This document shows positions 1 to 6,394 of a DNA stretch of 8,897 bases, piece after piece. The stretch spans positions 1 to 8,897 of the forward strand of contig JAHEYM010000143.1 of assembly GCA_023251595.1 (NCBI GenBank), in the 5' to 3' direction. The translations under genes were made by a program, and so were the position numbers. The notes beneath the pieces are model-generated. The model ran no database searches and had not been told where the DNA came from. It saw nothing but the letters and a program-made list of their open reading frames with translations. Position 1 is the stretch's first letter, and each line of letters opens with the position of its first letter. The stretch comes from Bacteroidota bacterium. Lineage in GTDB: Bacteria > Bacteroidota > Bacteroidia > AKYH767-A > JABDAW01.

Positions 1-1
1 G

Positions 2-1477
2 AACAGAAATACTTTTCAGCGATTGATATTTAAAGCGGCGGCCTCAGATAATTATCCGTTCGCCCAGACTCAGAGCGGTGTTCCGGGCTGTCATATACGC
101 GATGCCTTCATTCAGACTCTTGCGCAGGAACATCATCTGGAAATGGATGAAAGATCTTACGAGCCTTCGATATTATTTATTAATGGTCAATATTGGGGAT
201 TATATGAAACGAGGGAACGCGTGAATGATCCTGATTTCACAGAATTTTATTACGACCAACCCAAAGACAGTATAGACATGCTTGCGTATTGGGGTGGAAT
301 GATTATTTATGACGGCAGTGATACAGGTTGGGTGAATTTATATAATTATATAACCTCAAACAGTATGACTGTTCCTGCAAATTACAATCATGTCGCGTCT
401 ATTTTAAATCTGAACAGTGTAATAGATTATGATATTCTAAATACATATATAGTTGATAGTGACTGGATCAACTGGAATACAATGTGGTGGAGAGGGAGAA
501 GTCCGGGTGGTGACAAGAAAAAATGGCGTTATGCCTTGTGGGATGAAGATAATATATATGATCTGGGACAAAACTTTTCAGGATGGCCTACCACGACATT
601 CAATGCGGATCCCTGCGATTTGCAAACTGTTTTTGCTAATCCCGGACCGGAGATGGGTCACATGGAAATTCTCACACGACTTCTTGCAAATCCTGATTTT
701 AAGGATATGTATATCAACCGTTATGCTGATCTGATGAATACCACATTGAGCTGTGATACTGTGTTGAATCATCTCGATAATTGTCTGAATGTTATTTCAC
801 CCGAAATGCCAAAACAAATCGCACGTTGGGGCGGTACTCTTGCAGGATGGCAGACAAATGTTCAATATTTAAAATCGCAGATTACCGGAAGGTGTACTTT
901 TATTGATCATGCTCTGGTCGATTGTTATTCAGTTACAGGACCCTTTCCTGTCACAGTTCTGGTCGATCCTGTAAATTCGGGCGATGTGCAGGTGAATTCA
1001 ATCACACCAAATAATTATGCGTGGACAGGAACTTATTTTGGCAGTATTAATATGAATTTTACAGCCACAGCTCACCCGCAATATATTTTTGATCACTGGG
1101 AAACAAAACATCATACACTTACACCCGATATTCAGAATTCAAATGTCAGAATGTTGTTGGCGACTTCAGATACGGTCATTGCACATTTCAGGCATGAAAA
1201 AGAAGGTTTTGTGATGCCAAATGCATTTTCACCAAACGATGACAACCTCAATGATTTTTTCAAACCGTCGAAGATGGATAGTATTGCTTCAGGCGATTTA
1301 TCAATATTTGATCGTTGGGGAAAAATAGTTTTTCAAACATCCGACATTGCGACCGGATGGAATGGAAAAACGGGAAGCACGGATTGTGTGGATGGCGTAT
1401 ATTACTGGATTATGCGGTATCGGGATTTGTTTGGAATTGATCGTTCGCAGAAAGGGTTTTTTCAATTAATGCGGTGA
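2..1477 (+). CDS. CotH kinase family protein with T9SS type B C-terminal domain (5' end missing)
   Basis: The frame is open to the left window edge, so the start lies outside; the TTG at 23 is only an internal Leu codon. 491 residues are visible, numbered here from base 2. Residues 1 to about 300 resemble CotH-type protein kinases: a conserved stretch with NGQYWGLYETRERVN at about 61-75, and KWRYALWDEDNIYDLG at about 174-189, whose WDED resembles the acidic metal/phosphate-binding motif. About 310-397 look like a divergent InlB-type B-repeat (G-x-V start, FDHWE, ending TVIAHF). About 403-491 form a gliding-motility/T9SS type B sorting domain (FSPNDDNLNDFF, IFDRWGKIVF, GWNGK, DGVYYW). By family knowledge such a domain directs export through the T9SS to the surface or medium. 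CotH proteins in Bacillus phosphorylate spore-coat proteins; the substrate here is unknown. The stop TGA lies inside a repeat unit. Confidence 0.9.
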   Translation, partial: NRNTFQRLIFKAAASDNYPFAQTQSGVPGCHIRDAFIQTLAQEHHLEMDERSYEPSILFINGQYWGLYETRERVNDPDFTEFYYDQPKDSIDMLAYWGGMIIYDGSDTGWVNLYNYITSNSMTVPANYNHVASILNLNSVIDYDILNTYIVDSDWINWNTMWWRGRSPGGDKKKWRYALWDEDNIYDLGQNFSGWPTTTFNADPCDLQTVFANPGPEMGHMEILTRLLANPDFKDMYINRYADLMNTTLSCDTVLNHLDNCLNVISPEMPKQIARWGGTLAGWQTNVQYLKSQITGRCTFIDHALVDCYSVTGPFPVTVLVDPVNSGDVQVNSITPNNYAWTGTYFGSINMNFTATAHPQYIFDHWETKHHTLTPDIQNSNVRMLLATSDTVIAHFRHEKEGFVMPNAFSPNDDNLNDFFKPSKMDSIASGDLSIFDRWGKIVFQTSDIATGWNGKTGSTDCVDGVYYWIMRYRDLFGIDRSQKGFFQLMR

Positions 1478-1514
1478 GAGGGAAGAGGTGAGAGGGAAAA
1501 GGTGAGAGGGAAAA
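1473..1514 (+). repeat. Three tandem copies of a 14-bp purine-rich repeat
   Basis: Three exact 14-base units follow each other: GGTGAGAGGGAAGA (1473-1486) and GGTGAGAGGGAAAA twice (1487-1500, 1501-1514). The units differ only at base 13 (G or A). The first unit overlaps the last codon of the CotH gene and contains its TGA stop. The 15 bases from that TGA (TGAGAGGGAAGAGGT, 1475-1489) recur exactly at the end of the next gene. No inverted symmetry is seen, so a hairpin terminator is unlikely. Confidence 0.9.
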
Positions 1515-1606
1515 CGGAAAAGTTTTAATATTATTTTTTATACACATATTTTTAATAGTCTGATATTTTTTATATAAATTTTCTTATTCATAAATTTTTT
1601 TCTCAT
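1515..1606 (+). promoter_or_regulatory. AT-rich leader of the four-helix-bundle gene
   Basis: This 92-base spacer is strongly AT-rich with long T runs. It must carry any dedicated promoter of the small gene that follows. TAAATTTT in the stretch before the start partly fits the Bacteroidota -7 box (TAnnTTTG), but no paired TTG-type -33 box at a suitable distance stands out. There is no Shine-Dalgarno sequence before the ATG at 1607. The regulatory role is inferred from position and composition only. Confidence 0.3.
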
Positions 1607-1960
1607 ATGGGTATCTATCGATTTGAAGAAATTATTGCGTGGCAGAAAGCACAGGATTTCGCTGTAGAAATTTATTCAAGTTTTAATAATCTAAGAGATT
1701 TTAGTTTCCGGGATCAAATAAGAAGAGCATCGGTTTCTATTTCTAATAATATTGCTGAAGGTTTTGACAGAAACTCTCCGGCAGATTTTTCGCGATTTCT
1801 TTATATCGCAACTTCGTCATGCAGCGAAGTAAAATCTATGCTTTATTTAGCAGAAAAACTGAATTATATTTCCAAAGAAGACAAAGTGAGTCTTTTAGTA
1901 AAAGGGGATGAAATATCGAAAATACTCAAGGGGCTTATTAAATCATTGCGAAGAAGCTGA
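1607..1960 (+). CDS. S23-type four-helix-bundle protein
   Basis: 117 residues, the usual full length of the S23/four-helix-bundle family (the group first found in 23S rRNA intervening sequences, related to the Avd accessory protein of diversity-generating retroelements). The family signature is clear: FEEIIAWQKAQ near the N-terminus, RRASVSISNNIAEGFDR at residues 39-55, FSRFLYIATSSCSEVKSML at about 61-79, then LAEKLNYIS and a last helix. Known members form homopentameric barrels and have basic surfaces thought to bind nucleic acid; the cellular role of stand-alone members is not established. There is no rRNA, reverse transcriptase or variable repeat nearby, so neither the intervening-sequence nor the retroelement setting applies here. 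ATG at 1607 gives the canonical N-terminus. The gene lies between identical 15-bp repeats, and its own TGA begins the right-hand copy, which hints at acquisition as a cassette. Confidence 0.93.
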   Translation: MGIYRFEEIIAWQKAQDFAVEIYSSFNNLRDFSFRDQIRRASVSISNNIAEGFDRNSPADFSRFLYIATSSCSEVKSMLYLAEKLNYISKEDKVSLLVKGDEISKILKGLIKSLRRS

Positions 1961-1972
1961 GAGGGAAGAGGT
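1958..1972 (+). repeat. Right-hand copy of the purine-rich repeat
   Basis: TGAGAGGGAAGAGGT is identical to 1475-1489. As on the left side, its first three bases are the stop codon of the preceding gene. Identity ends exactly at the TGA on the 5' side: the base before it is C here and G in the left copy. It abuts the ACTCCTT heptamer array directly. Confidence 0.85.
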
Positions 1973-2007
1973 ACTCCTTACTCCTTTCTCCTAACTCCTT
2001 ACTCCTT
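1973..2007. repeat. Five-unit ACTCCTT heptamer array
   Basis: Five consecutive 7-base units are visible: ACTCCTT, ACTCCTT, TCTCCTA, ACTCCTT, ACTCCTT. On the - strand this reads as AAGGAGT repeats. The array runs into the 3' end of the convergent M1 peptidase gene: its TAA stop (1999-2001) and its last two codons (Lys-Glu) lie inside the repeats. In form it resembles the heptamer short tandem repeats (STRRs) known from cyanobacteria. Confidence 0.9.
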
Positions 2008-4713
2008 ACCACTCTTATATATATTTATCAGATTCTTTTCTTTCTCGTCTTTTTTAATCTGTTTAATCTTCTCCGAAATATTATCTCTCAGGTTTCTGAC
2101 AGCAGTTAATTCCTGGGTTGCTTTTGAGACAGCGACAGAATTGTTTGGGTCTTTGGATAGACTTTCGAGATGTTCTTTTGCTCTTTCAATTTCGCCACCC
2201 AGTCTGGTTTCCATATCCATGCATGTTTGCATTGCAGATAACTTCACCCACCACGGACTTCCGTTTTTCGCAACTTCCTCGAAATAAATAATTCCTTTTC
2301 CAATTGTTTCGGTGTTGCAGCGGGAAAGGAAACGTGTATAATTCTGGATAAATGTATATTTATCGAATCCTTTCATTTTTTTTGCATTCGTTAAGAAAAA
2401 TTCGTTTTGTGAATCGCTCCCATAATCAGAAAAAATAGATGCGATTCTACCTATGAGCGATGGACCTGCATCAACAGAAAACTTCTTCGCTAATTCCATT
2501 CCGGCGACAGTATCTCGCGACATGATCGCCCCAAGTGCTTCACCCATTACAGAATAGGACGAGTCTGAATTAGCTATTTGAGTGAATATTTCTTTTAAAT
2601 GCACATCCTCTTTGTAATTGGAATTTAATGTTCGCATGGCTGTTGCCCTCACTGATGCTTTCGGGTCATTATGCGCCATGTCTAAAAGTTTAGTTCGTAT
2701 TCTGTCTTTAAGCACATTTGGTGAAGTGAGACCACCGGATTCTTCGAGCCATCTGAAAATCTTTTTTACATTCATCAATCCATACTGCCTGATATTCCAG
2801 AATTTATCATTCAGCGATTGAACAATCACTTCGGAAGACAGAGAGTCGAGATCGAAACTCACTACCAATTGTTGCAATGCTTCAAAACGGTCGAGATAAA
2901 GTGGTGCATGCGAGAACATATATGTGAATTCCGCCTTCTCGTGATGATCTCGTTTTGTGCAGAGTAATTGTTTTTCTGCATCGACATTTACAAGGTCTGG
3001 TTTTGAAGCTAATTTGAAATCAAATGTTTCGTTCGCTTTGTTGAGCGTAATTTTTTTACGAATTGCTTTGCCACCTGTATATATATCTACTTCGAGTGGA
3101 ATTTTATACAACGGATTTTTCTCCAGATCCTGTTCCTGTCTGATAATCACTCTTTCGGTCTTTGTGCTATCTATATAGTTGTAACTCATATCAAGTTCGG
3201 GATGTCCGTGATTAAGGAACCACTCATTGAAAAACCAATTCAGATCTTCACCCGATACTTTTTCAAAAGCCAAACGGAGATTATGAATTTCAACCGAAGA
3301 ATATTTATTTGTATTTAAATATAATTTCAATCCTTCAAAAAATGCTTCATCACCCAAATATTTACGAAGCATGTGTAAAACCCTACCCCCTTTTTGATAG
3401 GAATTCGCATCAAACATGTCTTCTTTGTCGTGATAATAATAACGTATTAAATCGACAGGTTTACCGGCAGCAGTGGTCAGGAAATTTGAAAGATCGCTTT
3501 GCAGACCCTGATCAGCGGCATCGCGTCCATATTTGTATTCGTTCCAGAGATATTCATTGTAGGTTGCAAATGATTCATTCAATGGAATATTTGACCATGA
3601 TTCGCATGTTACCAGATCGCCGAACCAATGATGAGAAAGTTCATGTGAAATGACATCTTCAAAGTCCTGATCCAGCATTTCACGATTGGTTCGCTGTAAA
3701 AATTCACCATGAAGAACGGCAGTTGTATTTTCCATCGCACCTGAAACATAATCGCGAACACAAATTTGAGAGAATTTTTCCCATGGATAATCAACACCGA
3801 ATTTTGTCGAGAAAAATTCAATCATTTCGGGGGTGTGACCAAATATATTTTTTGCGTATTTTTCATATTCCGGTTCAACATAATACCAGACATCAATATT
3901 TCTCCATTTATCTTTTATAATCGAAAATTTCCCTACGGTCATCATTGTGAGATAAGGTGCGGCAGGCAATGATTGTTTCCATATATCTGTCCTTGTGCCG
4001 TCGGGATTAAATGTTGAATAAGAGAGCAAACCGTTCGAGAGTGTTACATATTGTGTATCAACCGTCATCGCAATTTCCTGAGTCATGCGCTGAGTTGGAT
4101 TATCGATCGTAGGAAACCAACAGGAATTGGATTCAGTTTCGCCTTGCGTCCAGATTTGTTTTGGTTTTTCTGAATCAGCCCCGTCGGGGTTGATAAAGTA
4201 CAGACCTTTTGCATCCGAAATTGCCAAACTACCTTGTTGAGTTACCTCATTTGGTTTTGCAGTATAGCCGATAAAAACGCGAACAGTATCAAAACGCGAA
4301 TATATTTTATCAAGTTTGATATGCAATTGTGTTGTGTCGTACGTATAGTTTGCTTTCTGATGAGTTGAACCATTCAGAACCGACACCTCGAAAATGTCAA
4401 ATCCTTTAGCGTCAAGGATCAGACTGTCGGTTGGGTAGAAATGTGGTTTGAATGTTATTGTAGCTTTCCCAAGCAGAAATTGTTTGGACCAATCAAAACG
4501 CACATCGAGCTTAGTATGGATAAGGTCGACCCGCATCGTTTGGGAGGCCTGATAAACGACAGGCTCTTTCACCTCCACATTCTCGGGAGGATTGACAGAA
4601 GTGGTGTCGGTGATAAACTTAATAGGTTTCGGGTCTGATTTGTGCTTTTTAAAAAGCTCGCAGGACGTGGTCGCCAAAGCCAATGCCAGCGCCACAAAAG
4701 AGATAAACTTCAT
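1999..4713 (-). CDS. M1 family zinc aminopeptidase, lipoprotein
   Basis: 904 residues from the ATG at 4713. This start is preferred over the in-frame ATG at 4785 because it places a lipoprotein signal at the very N-terminus: MKF, a hydrophobic stretch, then the lipobox ATTSC with Cys18. The protein should therefore be lipid-anchored in the envelope. M1 hallmarks are complete: GAMEN exopeptidase motif at 325-329, zinc site HELSH at 357-361 with the third ligand Glu380 (HExxH-x18-E, in NESFA), and catalytic Tyr439 in SYQKGG. The order is a beta-rich M1 N-terminal domain (about 55-255), the catalytic domain (about 265-500), a beta domain (about 505-590) and a helical HEAT-like C-terminal region ending in a charged, probably coiled tail. 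It removes N-terminal residues from peptides, probably feeding peptide uptake. It is convergent with the S23 gene and divergent from the biotin carrier gene. Its last two residues are encoded by the heptamer repeat. Confidence 0.95.
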   Translation of the reverse strand: MKFISFVALALALATTSCELFKKHKSDPKPIKFITDTTSVNPPENVEVKEPVVYQASQTMRVDLIHTKLDVRFDWSKQFLLGKATITFKPHFYPTDSLILDAKGFDIFEVSVLNGSTHQKANYTYDTTQLHIKLDKIYSRFDTVRVFIGYTAKPNEVTQQGSLAISDAKGLYFINPDGADSEKPKQIWTQGETESNSCWFPTIDNPTQRMTQEIAMTVDTQYVTLSNGLLSYSTFNPDGTRTDIWKQSLPAAPYLTMMTVGKFSIIKDKWRNIDVWYYVEPEYEKYAKNIFGHTPEMIEFFSTKFGVDYPWEKFSQICVRDYVSGAMENTTAVLHGEFLQRTNREMLDQDFEDVISHELSHHWFGDLVTCESWSNIPLNESFATYNEYLWNEYKYGRDAADQGLQSDLSNFLTTAAGKPVDLIRYYYHDKEDMFDANSYQKGGRVLHMLRKYLGDEAFFEGLKLYLNTNKYSSVEIHNLRLAFEKVSGEDLNWFFNEWFLNHGHPELDMSYNYIDSTKTERVIIRQEQDLEKNPLYKIPLEVDIYTGGKAIRKKITLNKANETFDFKLASKPDLVNVDAEKQLLCTKRDHHEKAEFTYMFSHAPLYLDRFEALQQLVVSFDLDSLSSEVIVQSLNDKFWNIRQYGLMNVKKIFRWLEESGGLTSPNVLKDRIRTKLLDMAHNDPKASVRATAMRTLNSNYKEDVHLKEIFTQIANSDSSYSVMGEALGAIMSRDTVAGMELAKKFSVDAGPSLIGRIASIFSDYGSDSQNEFFLTNAKKMKGFDKYTFIQNYTRFLSRCNTETIGKGIIYFEEVAKNGSPWWVKLSAMQTCMDMETRLGGEIERAKEHLESLSKDPNNSVAVSKATQELTAVRNLRDNISEKIKQIKKDEKEKNLINIYKSGKE

Positions 4714-4843
4714 CGGTATATTGGATTTCAGAGTGCGAATATCATCAAAATCGTTGGAAATACAATGCATTTTCGAGAGGTTCATTAACCGTCAATTGCT
4801 GAAATCCGCTACATTGCACAATTCTGTTGAAAGAAAAAGAACT
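4714..4843. promoter_or_regulatory. Divergent intergenic region between the M1 peptidase and biotin carrier genes
   Basis: 130 bases separate the two chosen starts, so both promoters should lie here. I saw no pair of boxes matching the Bacteroidota consensus (TTTG, then TAnnTTTG) well enough to place either one. The bases before the + strand ATG (AAAGAAAAAGAACT) are A-rich rather than a Shine-Dalgarno, as is usual in this phylum. The + strand frame of the biotin carrier stays open back through this region, but the encoded residues do not resemble its N-terminus. Confidence 0.45.
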
Positions 4844-5362
4844 ATGGAATTACAGATTTTAAGAACGCGTGTGAACGGTAGTGAAGAACAGTTGATTTTT
4901 CTTGCAAAAGATGGGAAGTCAGGTGTATATAATGACCTCAAATTTGAATTGGATGTTAGAGAAATTAAAAAAGGACAAATTCATTTACTGATTGAAAATA
5001 GATCTCTAATTGCAGATATACTCGAAGCTGATTATTCCAAAAAAGCATTTGTTTTCAGAATTAATGGCAGGAAATACCATGTGGAGATAAAAGATCAGTT
5101 CGACACACTGCTTCAGGAGCTGGGATTGGATGCGATTAAACATCACAAAGCGAACGACATCAAAGCACCCATGCCGGGCATGGTGCTATCGGTACTGGTA
5201 GAGACGGGACAAAAAGTTCAAAAAGGAGAAACGGTTCTCGTACTTGAAGCGATGAAGATGGAAAATGTTCTGAGGACCGTGACCGAAGGAACCGTGAAGA
5301 AAATCCTTGTAAATAAAGGCGATAAAGTAGAGAAAAATCAAATATTGGTTGAAATGCAATAA
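4844..5362 (+). CDS. Biotin carboxyl carrier protein (biotin/lipoyl attachment domain)
   Basis: 172 residues from the ATG at 4844. The C-terminal domain (about 105-172) is a standard biotinyl domain: KAPMPGMV at 107-114, EAMKME at 135-140 with Lys138 as the expected biotin site, and a closing GDKVEKNQILVEM. The N-terminal 95 residues contain beta-rich segments like the carrier arm found in acyl-CoA carboxylase subunits, followed by a short linker. By family it carries carboxyl-biotin between a biotin carboxylase and a carboxyltransferase (acetyl-, propionyl- or methylmalonyl-type); the sequence does not say which. No carboxylase or carboxyltransferase gene adjoins it, so the partners must be encoded elsewhere. 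The frame extends upstream without a stop to 4592, but that part is antisense to the M1 N-terminus and is not typical of the family. A palindromic repeat begins 3 bases after the stop. Confidence 0.93.
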   Translation: MELQILRTRVNGSEEQLIFLAKDGKSGVYNDLKFELDVREIKKGQIHLLIENRSLIADILEADYSKKAFVFRINGRKYHVEIKDQFDTLLQELGLDAIKHHKANDIKAPMPGMVLSVLVETGQKVQKGETVLVLEAMKMENVLRTVTEGTVKKILVNKGDKVEKNQILVEMQ

Positions 5363-5364
5363 TT

Positions 5365-5407
5365 GTAGAGACGTTGCATGCAACGTCTTTGAATGCAACG
5401 TCTTTGT
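5365..5407. repeat. Palindromic repeat element with a partial second copy
   Basis: AGACGTTGCATGCAACGTCT at 5369-5388 is a perfect 20-base palindrome, preceded by GTAG. Its right half is then repeated at 15-base spacing: ATGCAACGTCTTTG occurs at 5378-5391 and again at 5393-5406. The element lies 3 bases after the biotin carrier stop and 12 bases before the next start. It could form a strong hairpin, but no continuous U tract follows, so termination is possible but not clear. I recognise the GTAGAGACGTTGCATGCAACGTC theme as a dispersed intergenic repeat in bacterial genomes, from memory and unsearched. Confidence 0.9.
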
Positions 5408-5419
5408 ATAAAAAGATAA

Positions 5420-6391
5420 ATGAATATCAATTCTCGCAAATCTTTATTTAGTTGGATATTGAAATTTCTTATCATAGGTGCATCTTTCTGGATCATCTAT
5501 ACAGAGGTTTTTAAAAGAGAGGATGCAGGTCATTATTTTTCGGATTTCGCTGATCTCATTCAAACTTCCCATTTTCTGAATTTATTTCTTCCTGTGATTT
5601 TCCTAATGTTTGCGAACTGGTTTATTGAATCGATGAAGTGGAGAATGCTCGTCAGAAAAGTAGAGGAAATCACGGCACTCCAAGCTGTCGAAGCAGTGTT
5701 AACAGGCATTACCATCAGTTTTTTTACGCCAAACCGGATAGGGGAATATGCAGGTCGGGTTTTTTATCTGAAGAAAGCAGATCGTATTAAAGCATCTATC
5801 ATAGCGGTGATAGGAAGTCTCGGACAAATGCTCATTACCTTATTATTCGGAGGTCTTGCTCTAATATATTATTTTTATTATATAGTGCCATTGGATGGCT
5901 TTTTGGCAGCGACTATTTCTTCTCTGGTGTTAATATTAATTGTACTCGCTTTTATCTGGTACTTTAATCTGACTTTATTCACATCAAATATAGTGAAATG
6001 GAAGGTTTTTAAAAACATTAAACAATATCCGGAGGTTTTGGGATATTATTCGGGAAGGGAGTTGCTCAGCGTGATATTATTCTCTGTCGCGCGATATTTG
6101 ATTTTCACCACACAATATTTCCTTTTACTGAGGGCTCTGAATGTGGATCTCGATTTCCTTGCAGGGTTTATGATGATTTCCATGGTATTCTTTGTTGTGA
6201 CGGCAGTTCCGACAATCGCTCTGACCGAACTTGGCATTCGTGGTGCTACTGCTATCTATTTTATCGGACTTCTTTCGACAGACCACTTCGGAATCCTTAT
6301 GTCGTCTTTTCTTTTGTGGATGATCAATCTTGTTGTTCCGGCGAGCATAGGAGCTGTTCTCGTTTTGAATTTTAAAATTTTCAGAAAATAG
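5420..6391 (+). CDS. Lysylphosphatidylglycerol-synthase-like flippase-domain membrane protein
   Basis: 323 residues forming an integral inner-membrane protein with about eight hydrophobic segments (roughly 11-28, 52-70, 88-103, 124-158 as one or two, 162-182, 213-240, 246-265, 290-316). It matches the LPG_synthase_TM/UPF0104 (YbhN-like) family: FFTPNRIGEYAGRVFYLKK at 101-119 is the conserved first-half motif, and PTIALTELGIRGATAIYF at 264-281 the second-half motif. The soluble aminoacyl-transfer domain of full MprF is absent, so lipid lysinylation is not expected. Family members are inferred to move or help synthesise lipid-linked molecules. The ATG of a glycosyltransferase follows its TAG after 3 bases, so the two are almost certainly co-transcribed. 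Joint handling of a glycolipid is inferred. The 57-base upstream gap contains the palindromic repeat. Confidence 0.88.
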   Translation: MNINSRKSLFSWILKFLIIGASFWIIYTEVFKREDAGHYFSDFADLIQTSHFLNLFLPVIFLMFANWFIESMKWRMLVRKVEEITALQAVEAVLTGITISFFTPNRIGEYAGRVFYLKKADRIKASIIAVIGSLGQMLITLLFGGLALIYYFYYIVPLDGFLAATISSLVLILIVLAFIWYFNLTLFTSNIVKWKVFKNIKQYPEVLGYYSGRELLSVILFSVARYLIFTTQYFLLLRALNVDLDFLAGFMMISMVFFVVTAVPTIALTELGIRGATAIYFIGLLSTDHFGILMSSFLLWMINLVVPASIGAVLVLNFKIFRK

Positions 6392-6394
6392 ACT

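Noticed and set aside
1607..1960. A 23S rRNA intervening sequence.
   Set aside because: No 23S rRNA sequence flanks the S23 gene; the neighbours are protein-coding.
1473..2007. A CRISPR array or a diversity-generating retroelement around the S23 gene.
   Set aside because: The repeats are 7 to 15 bases without spacers, and there is no Cas gene, reverse transcriptase, template repeat or variable repeat in the window.
4714..4785. The upstream ATG at 4785 as start of the M1 peptidase.
   Set aside because: It would put 24 polar residues before a clear lipoprotein signal peptide and lipobox, which would disrupt export; the ATG at 4713 fits much better.
4592..4843. A longer + strand reading for the biotin carrier, extending 84 codons upstream.
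   Set aside because: The extension runs antisense through the signal peptide region of the M1 lipoprotein and does not resemble a carrier N-terminus; the ATG at 4844 gives a normal family length.
5369..5406. The palindrome as a canonical intrinsic terminator.
   Set aside because: The stem is strong, but only TTTG follows each half and there is no U tract, so a repeat element is the better description.
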